A stretch of 64,000 bases of DNA from Denitratimonas tolerans (lineage in GTDB: Bacteria > Pseudomonadota > Gammaproteobacteria > Xanthomonadales > Xanthomonadaceae). Of this stretch, positions 1 to 8,299 are shown one piece after another. Position numbers and translations under genes: made by a program. Position 1 is the first letter of the stretch. Every line of letters starts with the position of its first letter. Below the pieces are notes generated by a model, which saw nothing but the letters and a program-made list of their open reading frames with translations, searched no databases and was not told the origin of the DNA. The stretch covers positions 1-64,000 of the forward strand of contig NZ_JBBDHC010000010.1 of NCBI RefSeq assembly GCF_037203605.1, read 5' to 3'.

Positions 1-131
1 ACATCGAGACATCACCAAACCTTGTTACGTCCCATCCCCATGAGAGCGTGAGCGCGACAGCGGCGGATCCTTCCGCATGAGCCCGGGCATCCTTGCCCGG
101 ACTTCAATAGCTGACCGCGACCCTCCACCCT
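1..131 (+). other. Spacer upstream of 5S rRNA
   Basis: No gene is visible. The stretch directly precedes a 5S rRNA gene, so it is most likely the 23S-5S spacer of an rrn operon whose 16S and 23S genes lie outside the window. A GC-rich hairpin (GCCCGGGCA with TTGCCCGGAC, about 80-102) could be part of an rRNA processing stem. I did not recognise the 23S 3' end with certainty. Confidence 0.4.
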
Positions 132-250
132 CTCCCTGGTGAACATAGCGCTGTGGCACCACCCGATCCCATCCCGAACTCGGAAGTGAAACGCAGCCGC
201 GCCGATGGTAGTGTGCTTCGCGCATGCGAGAGTAGGTCATCGCCAGGGCC
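132..250 (+). rRNA. rrf: 5S ribosomal RNA
   Basis: 5S rRNA of the large ribosomal subunit. The conserved block around 163-195 (ACCCGATCCCATCCCGAACT then CGGAAGTGAAACG) and the 3' block GCGAGAGTAGG are diagnostic. The terminal helix is visible as CCTGG near the 5' end pairing with CCAGG near the 3' end. The gene is followed at once by a strong intrinsic terminator, so it is the last gene of the rrn operon. The ends are set from the terminal helix and could be off by one or two bases. Confidence 0.95.
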
Positions 251-257
251 TTGTGCC

Positions 258-290
258 AAAACCCCGCAGCTCACGCTGCGGGGTTTTTCT
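258..290 (+). terminator. rrn operon intrinsic terminator
   Basis: Perfect inverted repeat AAACCCCGCAGC / GCTGCGGGGTTT with a four-base loop, followed by a T-run. It lies a few bases after the 5S gene and ends the rrn transcript before uvrD. Confidence 0.9.
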
Positions 291-358
291 TTGCGCGCGC
301 TACGGGGCGCATGCGGCAGCGGCGTGGCTGCCGATGCGTGCGCCACGCTGCGAGCCAC

Positions 359-364
359 TACAAT
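359..364 (+). promoter_or_regulatory. -10 element of uvrD (possibly leaderless)
   Basis: TACAAT ends six bases before the uvrD ATG at 371. Transcription from it would start at or next to the start codon. No convincing -35 hexamer and no Shine-Dalgarno sequence are visible. Inferred from sequence only. Confidence 0.4.
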
Positions 365-370
365 CATGCG

Positions 371-2539
371 ATGGATGTTTCCCACCTGCTCGACGGGCTC
401 AACGCCGCCCAGCGCGAGGCTGTAACGGCCACTGATCGCCACCTTCTCGTCCTTGCCGGCGCTGGATCGGGAAAGACGCGCGTGCTTGTCCATCGCATCG
501 CCTGGCAGACGCAGGTAGTCGGGGTGCCGCCCTGGGGCGTGCTCGCGGTCACCTTCACGAACAAGGCCGCGCGCGAGATGCGGCTGCGCTGCGAGGCGCT
601 CATGCCGGATGGGACACGCGGCATGTGGATCGGCACCTTCCACGGCATCGCCCACCGCCTGCTGCGGCAGCACTGGCAGGAAGCGCAGCTGCCGGAGACC
701 TTCCAGATCCTCGACGCCGATGACCAGCTGCGGCTGGTGAAGCGGGTGATTGCGGACCTCGGCCTGGATGACCGCCGCTATCCGCCACGCCAGGCCGCCT
801 GGTTCATCAATGCGCACAAGGACGAGGGCAAACGTGCCGACGCCATCCAGGGCGGGCATCCGGGCACGGATGCATTCCTTTCGATCTACCGGGCCTACGA
901 GGAGGTGTGCCAGCGTGCCGGGCTGGTGGACTTCGCCGAACTCCTGTTGCGCAGCCACGAGCTGCTGCTGCGTGAACCCGGGCTGCTGGGGCATTACCGA
1001 CAGCGCTTCGGCACGATCCTGATCGACGAGTTCCAGGATACCAACGCCCTGCAGTACGCCTTCGTCCGCGTGCTCGCCGGCGACACCGGCTCGGTCCTGG
1101 TGGTGGGGGACGATGACCAGTCGATATACGGCTGGCGCGGGGCGCGGGTGGAAAACGTGCAGCATTTCCTGCGCGATTTCCCGCAGGCGCGGATGATTCG
1201 TCTGGAGCAGAACTACCGTTCCACCTCCAATATCCTGGCAGCGGCCAACGCGGTCATTGCGAACAATCCGGGGCGTCTGGGCAAACGCCTCTGGACCGAA
1301 GGGACCGATGGAGATCCGATCGACGTGTTCGCCGCGCACGACGAGAACGACGAGGCGCGCTACGCGGCCGCGCGCGCCCGCGAGTGGATCGACGGCGGTG
1401 GGCGGGCATCCGATTGCGCCATTCTCTACCGATCCAACGCCCAGTCGCGCGCTTTCGAGGAAGCGCTGATGCAGGCCGGCCTGCCGTATCGCGTTTACGG
1501 CGGCGTGCGCTTCTTCGAGCGCGCCGAAGTCAAGGATACGCTTGCCTATCTGCGGCTGCTTTCCAACCGGGCCGACGATGCGGCTTTCGAACGTGCGGTC
1601 AACACGCCGCCGCGCGGCATCGGGGCGCGCACGCTCGAGCAGGTTCGCGCGCGCGCGCGCGACGAAGGAATTTCGCTCTGGGATGCTGTCAGGCGCGAAA
1701 TCGACGGTACGCGGCTGGCGGCGCGCGCGCGCCATGCGCTTCGGGGATTCGTTGAACTCATCCAGTCGCTGGCACAGGAGACCGTGGATCTCGATCTGGC
1801 ACCGCGCATCGACCACGTGCTTGCCGCATCCGGCCTGCGGGCTCATTACGCCAACGAGTCGCGCGGCCTGATGGACGCGCGTACCGACAACCTCGACGAG
1901 CTGGTGACCGTGGCGAGCCGTTTTGCGCGCAGCGATGACGATGCGACTTCGGATGTTCTCATTGCCTTCCTGACTTATGCGGCGCTGGAGGCCGGCGAAG
2001 GCCAGGCCGAAGCCTGGGAGGACGGCGTGCAGCTGATGACCCTGCATTCGGCCAAGGGGCTGGAGTTTCCACAGGTGTTCCTGGGCGGGATGGAAGAAGG
2101 CTTGTTCCCCGCGCAGCGCTCGATGGAGGAACCCGGCCGGCTGGAGGAGGAGCGACGCCTCGCCTACGTCGGCATCACCCGCGCACGCGAGTGCCTCATC
2201 CTGTCCTGGGCCGAGTCGCGGCGCATCCACGGTATCGATACGCTGGGCGTGCCTTCGCGCTTCCTGCGCGAGGTGCCGCCCGCGATCCTGCGCGAGGTGC
2301 GTCCACGCATCAGCCTGGTGCGCCCGGCATTCGTCCCGGGGGCGCGGGCGGCAGCGGCCGGCGAGGTGCCGAATGGGGCGTTCGGGTTGGGTCAGCGTGT
2401 GCGCCACCCGAGCTTCGGTGAAGGCACGATCATGGACGCCGAAGGTTCCGGTGCGCACGCGCGGGTGCAGGTCAACTTCGAGGAGGCGGGCGCGAAATGG
2501 CTGGTGCTGGCGTTCGCGCAGCTGGAGGCGCTGGCTTGA
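371..2539 (+). CDS. uvrD: DNA helicase II UvrD
   Basis: Superfamily 1A 3'-5' DNA helicase that removes incised strands in nucleotide excision and mismatch repair; cytoplasmic. It is 722 residues, the usual UvrD length. Walker A AGAGSGKT lies near residues 29-36, Walker B LIDEFQD near 217, motif III GDDDQSIYGWRGA near 247, motif V LHSAKGLEF near 557, and motif VI YVGITRAR near 599. The C-terminal 45 residues (RVRHPSFGEG then VNFE) form the Tudor-like RNA-polymerase-binding tail of UvrD/PcrA. The reading frame is open further upstream into the 5S terminator, but ATG 371 begins the family N-terminus (LNAAQREAV), so it is chosen. Rep is the main alternative; the length and C-terminal tail favour UvrD. 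Confidence 0.93.
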   Translation: MDVSHLLDGLNAAQREAVTATDRHLLVLAGAGSGKTRVLVHRIAWQTQVVGVPPWGVLAVTFTNKAAREMRLRCEALMPDGTRGMWIGTFHGIAHRLLRQHWQEAQLPETFQILDADDQLRLVKRVIADLGLDDRRYPPRQAAWFINAHKDEGKRADAIQGGHPGTDAFLSIYRAYEEVCQRAGLVDFAELLLRSHELLLREPGLLGHYRQRFGTILIDEFQDTNALQYAFVRVLAGDTGSVLVVGDDDQSIYGWRGARVENVQHFLRDFPQARMIRLEQNYRSTSNILAAANAVIANNPGRLGKRLWTEGTDGDPIDVFAAHDENDEARYAAARAREWIDGGGRASDCAILYRSNAQSRAFEEALMQAGLPYRVYGGVRFFERAEVKDTLAYLRLLSNRADDAAFERAVNTPPRGIGARTLEQVRARARDEGISLWDAVRREIDGTRLAARARHALRGFVELIQSLAQETVDLDLAPRIDHVLAASGLRAHYANESRGLMDARTDNLDELVTVASRFARSDDDATSDVLIAFLTYAALEAGEGQAEAWEDGVQLMTLHSAKGLEFPQVFLGGMEEGLFPAQRSMEEPGRLEEERRLAYVGITRARECLILSWAESRRIHGIDTLGVPSRFLREVPPAILREVRPRISLVRPAFVPGARAAAAGEVPNGAFGLGQRVRHPSFGEGTIMDAEGSGAHARVQVNFEEAGAKWLVLAFAQLEALA

Positions 2540-2567
2540 ATCGGCGCGCAGTTCCGGCCCCGCAGGC

Positions 2568-2596
2568 TTGACGGACCGCGGTCCCCGTGCCATAAG
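2568..2596 (+). promoter_or_regulatory. Sigma-70 promoter of the alx riboswitch leader
   Basis: TTGACG (2568-2573), 17 bp, CATAAG (2591-2596). The start would be near 2603, giving a leader of about 210 nt that contains the manganese riboswitch and terminator. Pattern match only. Confidence 0.5.
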
Positions 2597-2628
2597 TCAC
2601 GCCGCTTTGGCGCCCCGGTGCCGAACGC

Positions 2629-2750
2629 GTGAAGGGGAGTAGCTCTTCGCTGTCGCGTCGTCAGGACGGATCGCAGGTCGATCCCGGTGCGGCAGGCGGC
2701 AGGCCAGTGGCCTGACGCGAGCAAGACCTTCGCCGGCGACGGCGGAGGTG
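2629..2750 (+). promoter_or_regulatory. yybP-ykoY manganese riboswitch
   Basis: The two conserved internal-loop strands of this class are present: GGGGAGUAGC at 2634-2643 and GCAAGACC at 2721-2728. Base-pairing suggests a switch. GAAGG (2631-2635) can close helix P1 with CCTTC (2727-2731). The same 3' strand (2727-2734) can instead pair with GGCGGAGG (2741-2748). The freed GGCGG could pair with CCGCC inside the downstream terminator (2772-2776). This would favour read-through when Mn2+ stabilises P1, in line with the known activation of alx/ykoY genes by Mn2+. The class call is firm; the switching model is inference. Confidence 0.88.
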
Positions 2751-2764
2751 TGTCCGGAATTCGG

Positions 2765-2799
2765 GCCCCGACCGCCTTGCGGTCGGGGCTTTCGCTTTC
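2765..2799 (+). terminator. Conditional terminator of the Mn riboswitch
   Basis: GCCCCGACC (2765-2773) and GGTCGGGGC (2781-2789) form a nine-pair stem with a seven-base loop, followed by the U-rich TTTCGCTTTCT. It ends just before the alx ribosome binding site (GGAG, 2801-2804), as expected for a riboswitch expression platform. Confidence 0.8.
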
Positions 2800-2811
2800 T
2801 GGAGACCACGG

Positions 2812-3771
2812 ATGCACACCATCGGCACGCCCTTAATGTGGGTCGCCTTCACCGTCATCGTCATCATCGCCCTGGCGGCGGACCTGTTCGTGCTGCGCAG
2901 CAAGGGACCGCACAAGGTCGCCACGAGCGAGGCGCTGAAATGGAGCGCGGCATGGATCGCGCTGGCGCTGTTGTTCAACGTCGGGCTGTGGTGGTATCTG
3001 CGCGGGCCGCTGGGTGACGAGCAGGCCAAACATATCGCGCTGCAGTTCTTTACCGGCTATCTGGTGGAGAAGGCGCTGGCGGTCGACAACATCTTCGTGT
3101 TCCTGATGGTGTTCGGGTACTTCGCGGTGCCGCCCGTACAGCAGCAGCGGGCGCTGATTTACGGAATCATCGGGGCGATCCTGCTGCGCACGGTGATGAT
3201 CTTCATCGGCGCGGCGCTGATCCAGAAGTTCGACTGGGTGCTGTACATCTTCGGCGCGTTCCTGGTGTTCACCGGGGTGAAAATGCTCTGGGGCGTGGGC
3301 GATGAGCCGGACATCGGCAGCAATCCGGCGCTGACCTGGATCCGCAAGCGTCTGGCGGTGACATCCGAATACCACGGCACGCGCTTCGTGATCCGCGAGA
3401 ACGGCACGCGCTGGTTCACCCCGCTCTTTGTCGTGGTGATGATGATCGGCATCACCGACGTGATTTTCGCGGTGGATTCGATCCCCGCGATCTTTGCCAT
3501 CACCGATGACCCGTTCATCGTGCTCACTTCCAACGTGTTCGCGGTGCTCGGGCTGCGCGCGCTGTTCTTCGTGCTGGCGGGCATGGCCGACAAGTTCCAC
3601 CTGCTCGCCTACGGCCTGGCGACGGTATTGATCTTCATCGGCGTGAAGATGCTGATCATGCATTTCTGGCATATCCCGATTGGCGCGGCGCTGGTCGTGG
3701 TGGCGCTGGCGATCGGTACATCGATGGTGGCCAGCGTCCTGTTCCCGCCGAAAAACAAGGAAGTCGACTGA
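2812..3771 (+). CDS. alx: TerC/Alx family manganese exporter
   Basis: Polytopic inner-membrane protein of the TerC family, 319 residues, close in length and sequence to E. coli Alx, which exports Mn2+. Landmarks are the N-terminal MHTIGTPLMW, the acidic membrane motif EKALAVDNIFVFL near residue 84, and the paired motif TDVIFAVDSIPAIFA near 219. The two Asp-containing membrane segments are the presumed ion site. ATG 2812 has GGAG seven bases upstream. It is the only gene directly behind the manganese riboswitch, so expression should rise with Mn2+. Family assignment is firm; substrate rests on the riboswitch and Alx similarity. Confidence 0.92.
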   Translation: MHTIGTPLMWVAFTVIVIIALAADLFVLRSKGPHKVATSEALKWSAAWIALALLFNVGLWWYLRGPLGDEQAKHIALQFFTGYLVEKALAVDNIFVFLMVFGYFAVPPVQQQRALIYGIIGAILLRTVMIFIGAALIQKFDWVLYIFGAFLVFTGVKMLWGVGDEPDIGSNPALTWIRKRLAVTSEYHGTRFVIRENGTRWFTPLFVVVMMIGITDVIFAVDSIPAIFAITDDPFIVLTSNVFAVLGLRALFFVLAGMADKFHLLAYGLATVLIFIGVKMLIMHFWHIPIGAALVVVALAIGTSMVASVLFPPKNKEVD

Positions 3772-3883
3772 GGCCTCGGCACCGCTGCCGTCGCCCGAAC
3801 GGGCGCGGCGCGCAGCAGCGCAGCCTTGCAATTCCCGTCGCGCGACCACAGACAGGGGACTTGTCCCTCCGGAACCGCGCACG

Positions 3884-4711
3884 ATGGATGTGCCACTCAA
3901 CCAGCCGTTGCCCGATCCGCACGAACAGACGCGGCTGGATCGAGGGCGCTTCCTGCGCGCGCTGCTGCTCAGCGCCGGCTTCATTACCGTGCTGTGGTGG
4001 ATCAAGCTGGTCGAAACCTGGCTGGGCGTATCGTTCTCGGCGCTTGGCATCTTCCCGAAGGCCGCCACCGGGCTGGTCGGCATCCTGACCGCGCCGCTGC
4101 TGCATGGGTCGGTGGGGCATCTGATCAACAACACCCTGCCGCTGCTGGTGCTGGGGACGCTGATGCTGTCGATCTATCCGCGCGCGGCGCTGCGCTCGAT
4201 CCTGCTGGTGTGGCTGGGTTCGGGCCTGGTGGTGTGGATCATCGGGCGGCTGTCCTACCACCTGGGCGCGAGCGGCCTGAGCCACGGGCTGATGTTCTTC
4301 CTGTTCATTGCCGGCGCGCTGCGCCGCGACCGGCCCGCGATCGCGGCGGCGATGATCGCGTTCTTTCTTTACGGGGGCATGCTGCTGACCATTCTCCCGG
4401 GCGAGCCGGAGGTGTCGTGGGAAGCGCATATGGGCGGCGCGTTCTTCGGTGCTTTGGCCGCCGTGCTTTTCTTTCGCCTCGATCCCGCGCCGGCGGGCAA
4501 ACGCTACAGCTGGGAGGATGACGAGCACGAGGCGGACGCGCTGGAGGAGGCGCTGGCGGCCGAGGAGCGCGGCATGTATGAGCCGCCGCCGCCCGAGGGT
4601 GTGCCGGTGCTCTGGGTGCGTCCGGAGGCGCCCACGGGACATGGGGCGGGTGCCGACGTCATCCCGTTTCCGCCGCGCCGGCCCGCGTCGCCCGATCCGC
4701 CGGCACAGTGA
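3884..4711 (+). CDS. Rhomboid-family intramembrane serine protease
   Basis: Multi-pass membrane protease of 275 residues. Family signatures are LLHGSVGHLINNTLPLL near residues 72-88 (His and Asn of the first active segment), HLGASG at 127-131 with the presumed nucleophile Ser130, and AHMGG with the partner His182. Six hydrophobic segments precede an acidic and proline-rich cytoplasmic tail from about residue 200. The start at 3884 gives a normal N-terminus; the open frame upstream runs into alx. It stands 112 bp after alx and may be transcribed separately. Its substrate cannot be told from sequence. No GlyGly-CTERM partner is in the window. Confidence 0.85.
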   Translation: MDVPLNQPLPDPHEQTRLDRGRFLRALLLSAGFITVLWWIKLVETWLGVSFSALGIFPKAATGLVGILTAPLLHGSVGHLINNTLPLLVLGTLMLSIYPRAALRSILLVWLGSGLVVWIIGRLSYHLGASGLSHGLMFFLFIAGALRRDRPAIAAAMIAFFLYGGMLLTILPGEPEVSWEAHMGGAFFGALAAVLFFRLDPAPAGKRYSWEDDEHEADALEEALAAEERGMYEPPPPEGVPVLWVRPEAPTGHGAGADVIPFPPRRPASPDPPAQ

Positions 4712-4766
4712 CGTGCTTCAGGCCGGCAGGAATGGGCCGCCGGTCGCACCGCTTCGGGCCATCCCG

Positions 4767-4775
4767 TGCGATAAT
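4767..4775 (+). promoter_or_regulatory. Extended -10 promoter upstream of oleA
   Basis: TGC directly before GATAAT (4770-4775) matches an extended -10 element. No good -35 is seen, as is common for this promoter type. It would start a leader of about 270 nt ahead of oleA. Confidence 0.45.
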
Positions 4776-5051
4776 TTCGTCTTGGCACGCGCAGGTACGC
4801 GCGAGCGCCGACAAGCGATGTGCCGCGATGGAGCGCAGTGAGGAAGCCGCGCTGCGGGCGTCGACTCAGGCCAGACCAGGCCGGGTACCGGATGAATGCT
4901 TCCGTGCCTGGCGTGGGATGGGTTCGGAACACTCCAGTGTGATGGACGCAGGAGGCCGCGTGATTCTCGCGGCAGGTCTCCGGCTTGCGGCGTTCTTTCG
5001 ATCACTGTAGCGTTCGGCGGCTTTGTTGCCGCGTTTCCAGACAGGATTGCC
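4776..5051 (+). other. Long GC-rich leader of oleA, no ORF recognised
   Basis: No coding potential is apparent between the rhomboid gene and oleA. Several hairpins can be drawn: CCAGGC (near 4880) with GCCTGG (near 4908), and GCCGCG/CGCGGC at 4954-4972, followed by a looser T-rich stretch near 4995. I could not match it to RNase P, 6S, tmRNA, or a cobalamin, SAM or FMN riboswitch. It may simply be a long untranslated region. Confidence 0.4.
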
Positions 5052-6065
5052 GTGTTCCAGAATGTTTCCATTGCCAGCCTCGCGCATATCGATGCCCCAT
5101 GCCGGCTCACCTCCGCGGAGGTCAACGAGCGCCTGCGCCCGATGCTGGATCGCCTGGGTATCCGCGTCGATGTGCTGGGCGATGTCGCCGGCATCCACGC
5201 GCGCCGCTTCTGGGCCGAGGGCGTCGAGGTCTCCGATGCCGCCACGCTGGCGGCGGAAAAGGCGCTTGCCGAGCTGGACGTGCCGCGCGAGAAGATCGGC
5301 CTGCTGGTGAGCACCTCGGTCAGCCGCGAGTACCTGGAGCCGTCCACGGCCAGCATCGTTGCCGGAAACCTCGGGCTGGCGGATACCTGCCAGAACTTCG
5401 ACGTGGCCAACGCCTGCCTCGCCTTCCTCAACGGCATGGATATCGCCAGCCGGATGATCGAGTGTGGCGAGATCGAGTACGCGCTGATCGTGGACGGCGA
5501 GTCCGCGAACCTCGCGTATGAAAAGACCATCGAGCGCCTGCTGGCCCCCGATGTCACGGACGAGCAGTTCCGCCAGGAACTGGCGACCCTGACGCTGGGC
5601 AGCGGCTCGGTGGCAATGGTGCTGGCGCGCCGCGATCTGGCACCGGATGCGCCGCAGTACAAGGGCGGCGTATCGCGCGCCGCGACGGAATGGAACACGC
5701 TGTGCCGCGGCAATCTCGATCGCATGGTGACCGACACCCGCATGCTGATGGTGGAAGGGGTCAAGCTCGCCACCAAGACTTACCAGGCCGCGCGGCAGGC
5801 GCTGGGCTGGGTGGCCGACGAGCTCGACGAGTTCGTGATCCACCAGGTCAGCCAGGTCCACACCAACGCGCTGGTGAAGGCCATCGGCATCGATCCCAAG
5901 AAGGTGTTCACGATCTTTTCCGAGTACGGCAACATCGGTCCGGCCTCGGTGCCGATCGTGCTTTCCAAGCTCAAGGAAATGGGGCGGCTCAAGAAGGGCA
6001 GCCGCATCGCGCTGCTGGGCATCGGCTCCGGGCTGAACTGCTCGATGGCCGAAGTGGTGTGGTGA
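5052..6065 (+). CDS. oleA: OleA-type acyl-CoA condensing thiolase
   Basis: Thiolase-superfamily enzyme that condenses two fatty acyl-CoAs head to head to a beta-keto acid, the first step of long-chain olefin synthesis (OleABCD); cytoplasmic. It is 337 residues and follows Xanthomonas OleA closely along its whole length: N-terminus VFQNVSIASLAHIDAP, the nucleophile region FDVANACLAFLNG (Cys122), FVIHQVS and GNIGPASVP carrying the His and Asn partners, and the C-terminus GIGSGLNCSMAEVVW. The start is GTG 5052, matching the family N-terminus; the longer upstream frame lies in the GC-rich leader. The usual oleB, oleC and oleD genes do not follow; ygfB-pepP comes next. KASIII (FabH) is the wider-family alternative but fits less well. 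Confidence 0.9.
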   Translation: MFQNVSIASLAHIDAPCRLTSAEVNERLRPMLDRLGIRVDVLGDVAGIHARRFWAEGVEVSDAATLAAEKALAELDVPREKIGLLVSTSVSREYLEPSTASIVAGNLGLADTCQNFDVANACLAFLNGMDIASRMIECGEIEYALIVDGESANLAYEKTIERLLAPDVTDEQFRQELATLTLGSGSVAMVLARRDLAPDAPQYKGGVSRAATEWNTLCRGNLDRMVTDTRMLMVEGVKLATKTYQAARQALGWVADELDEFVIHQVSQVHTNALVKAIGIDPKKVFTIFSEYGNIGPASVPIVLSKLKEMGRLKKGSRIALLGIGSGLNCSMAEVVW

Positions 6066-6105
6066 GGCGCGCCATGCGCCTGTCCCGGCTCCCGTTCCCG
6101 CGCTG

Positions 6106-6648
6106 ATGGCCGCCACGCGCATTCCCGGTTTCGAGCGCGTCGATGCGGCGCTGGTGCGCTGCGGCATCGGCATCGATGCCTCCGAATTGCAGGGGCTCCT
6201 GGCCGGCTATCTGGCCGCGGGTGGACCGCTGACGGCCTCCGATTGGCTTGCGCCGCTGCAGCTCGAGGCGGATGCCCGCCGGGTAGCCGCCGATCCGGAT
6301 CTGAACGACCTCTTCGAAGGTACCCGCGAGGCGCTGGACGACGGCGAGTTCGGCTTCGACCTGCTGCTGCCCGAGGAATCGGCACCGCTGGGCGAGCGCA
6401 TCGATGCGCTGTTCGATTGGTGCCGCGGCTTCCTCTCCGGGCTGGCCCTGGTGCCCGAACGCCCCGCGCTTTCGCCCGAGGCGCAGGAGGCCTTCGATGA
6501 TCTCACCGGCATCGCCGCCTTCTCGGTCGACGAGGGCGAGCAGGACGAGGACGCGCTGGTCGAGATCACGGAGTTCGTGCGGGTCGCGGTGCTGCTGATC
6601 CACGGCGATGCACGCTCCGCGCCCGGGCGCGGAACGCGGCTGCACTGA
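6106..6648 (+). CDS. ygfB: UPF0149 family protein YgfB
   Basis: Small acidic cytoplasmic protein of the YecA/YgfB (UPF0149) family, 180 residues. Recognisable parts are GFERVDAAL at the N-terminus, WCRGFLSGL near residue 106, FDDLTGIAAFS near 131, and the C-terminal EFVRVAVLLIHGD. The neighbour pepP starts three bases after the stop, the same ygfB-pepP order as in E. coli and Pseudomonas, so the pair is one operon. The ubiH and ubiI genes that follow in E. coli are absent here. In Pseudomonas YgfB has been linked to transcriptional control of ampDh3; the role here is unknown. Confidence 0.85.
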   Translation: MAATRIPGFERVDAALVRCGIGIDASELQGLLAGYLAAGGPLTASDWLAPLQLEADARRVAADPDLNDLFEGTREALDDGEFGFDLLLPEESAPLGERIDALFDWCRGFLSGLALVPERPALSPEAQEAFDDLTGIAAFSVDEGEQDEDALVEITEFVRVAVLLIHGDARSAPGRGTRLH

Positions 6649-6650
6649 GC

Positions 6651-7979
6651 ATGGTCGCGAGCGCACCCGCGATCGCGCCTGCGGAGTTTGCGCGCCGCCG
6701 TCGCCAGCTCATGCGCATGGCCGGTCCCGAGGCCATCCTGATCCTGCCCGCCGCGCCGCTGCGGGTGCGCAGCAACGATTCCCACCATCCCTATCGCCAG
6801 GACAGCGACTTCTGGTACCTGACCGGCTTCGAAGAACCGGAGGCGGTGCTGGCGCTGGTGCCCGGTCGCGCCGCCGGCGAGACGCTGCTGTTCTGCCGCG
6901 AACGCGATCCGGAGCGTGAGGCCTGGGACGGCGCGCGTTTGGGGCCGGAAGGGGCGGTCGAATCGCTCGGCATCGACGATGCCTACCCGTATACGGACAT
7001 GGACGAGATCCTGCCCCGGCTGATCGAGGGGCGGACCCGGGTCTACTACCATTTCGGCCGCGACACCGAGTTCGACCTGACCCTGATCGGCTGGGTCAAG
7101 CGGGTGCGCGCGATGGCCCGCCAGGGCGCGCAGTCGCCGCACGAGTTCCAGGAACTGGGACACCTGCTGCACGACCTGCGGCTGTTCAAGAGTCCCGGTG
7201 AGCGCCGGCTGATGGCCGAGTCCGCGCGCATCGCGGCGCTGGCGCACGTGGATGCGATGCGCGCCACGCGGCCGGGTCGCTTCGAGTACGAGATCGAGGC
7301 CGAACTGCTGTATCGCTTCCGCCGGCACGGTGCCGTGCCCTCGTATGAACCGATCGTGGGCGGCGGTGCCAATGCCTGCGTGCTGCACTACCGCGCCAAC
7401 CGCGCGCTGCTGGCCGATGGCGACCTGCTTCTGATCGATGCCGGGGCCGAGCTGCAGGGCTATGCCTCGGACATCACCCGCACCTTCCCGGTGAACGGGC
7501 GCTTCAGCCCGGCGCAGCGTGCGCTCTATGACGTCGTGCTGGCGGCCAATCGCGCCGCCCTCGACGTGGTCCAGCCGGGTGCCTCCTGGGCGGCCATGCA
7601 CGATGCGGCGACGCATGTCGTGACCGAGGGGCTGCTGCGCCTCGGGCTCCTCAAGGGCACGCTGCGGCAGTGCCTCAAGGAGCAGGCTTGCCGGCGTTTC
7701 TTCATGCACAAGACCGGCCATTGGCTGGGTCTGGATGTGCACGACGTGGGCGAGTACCGCATCGACGGCGAGTTCCGCGTGCTGGAGCCGGACATGGCGT
7801 TCACCATCGAGCCGGGCCTCTACATTGCGCCCGATGCGCCGGGGGTTGCGGCGAAGTGGCGCGGCATCGGCATCCGCATCGAGGACGATGTGGTGGTTAC
7901 GCGGCAGGGAGCGAAAGTGCTCAGCGACGGGGTACCGCGCGATCCGGATGCGATCGAGGCGCTGATGGCGGGCGAGTGA
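6651..7979 (+). CDS. pepP: Xaa-Pro aminopeptidase
   Basis: M24B metallopeptidase that removes N-terminal residues preceding proline; cytoplasmic, dinuclear Mn enzyme. It has 442 residues; E. coli PepP has 441. An N-terminal creatinase-like domain (to about residue 175) is followed by the pita-bread catalytic domain. All five metal ligands are in place: Asp263 and Asp274 (DAGAEL and SDITRTF), His357 (KTGHWLGLDVHD), Glu387 (TIEPGLY) and Glu411 (IRIEDDV). It is translationally linked to ygfB. Confidence 0.95.
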   Translation: MVASAPAIAPAEFARRRRQLMRMAGPEAILILPAAPLRVRSNDSHHPYRQDSDFWYLTGFEEPEAVLALVPGRAAGETLLFCRERDPEREAWDGARLGPEGAVESLGIDDAYPYTDMDEILPRLIEGRTRVYYHFGRDTEFDLTLIGWVKRVRAMARQGAQSPHEFQELGHLLHDLRLFKSPGERRLMAESARIAALAHVDAMRATRPGRFEYEIEAELLYRFRRHGAVPSYEPIVGGGANACVLHYRANRALLADGDLLLIDAGAELQGYASDITRTFPVNGRFSPAQRALYDVVLAANRAALDVVQPGASWAAMHDAATHVVTEGLLRLGLLKGTLRQCLKEQACRRFFMHKTGHWLGLDVHDVGEYRIDGEFRVLEPDMAFTIEPGLYIAPDAPGVAAKWRGIGIRIEDDVVVTRQGAKVLSDGVPRDPDAIEALMAGE

Positions 7980-8050
7980 CGCGGCGCGTCGCTCCAGCGG
8001 TGCCGACCGGCTATGCTGCGACCGGCCCCTCGCCGGAAACGTTGCTTCCC

Positions 8051-8299
8051 ATGCGCTGCCACGTCTACAGAAGCCGCTTGCGCCCCGATACCTACGTTTA
8101 TCTCTCCGAGAAGGACGGTTTCGACGCGCTGCCCGAAGCGCTGCGGCTGCGCCTCGGCGCGCTGGAGCCGGTGATGGAGCTCGAGCTGACGCCGGAGCGT
8201 CGGCTGGCGCGCGCCGATGCGGTGATGGTGATCGAGGCGCTGCGCACGCGCGGCTGCTACCTGCAGCTGCCGCCGCCGATGGAGGCGCGCGGTCCATGA
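8051..8299 (+). CDS. ycgL: YcgL domain protein (UPF0745)
   Basis: Small cytoplasmic protein of 82 residues with the whole YcgL fold: MRCHVYRSRLRPDTYVYL at the start, LPEALRLRLG in the middle, and the family ending GCYLQLPPP. Start chosen at ATG 8051; a possible -10 (TATGCT, 8012-8017) lies about 30 bp upstream. Its stop overlaps the start of the ankyrin gene (ATGA), so the two are translationally coupled. The family's biochemical function is not established. Confidence 0.88.
   Translation: MRCHVYRSRLRPDTYVYLSEKDGFDALPEALRLRLGALEPVMELELTPERRLARADAVMVIEALRTRGCYLQLPPPMEARGP

Noticed and set aside
104..2593. 829-residue open frame antisense to uvrD
   Set aside because: Typical high-GC mirror frame; Arg/His-rich with no domain, and it runs through the 5S gene and terminator.
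4776..5051. RNase P RNA, 6S RNA, tmRNA or a cobalamin riboswitch in the oleA leader
   Set aside because: None of the conserved cores of these RNAs is present.
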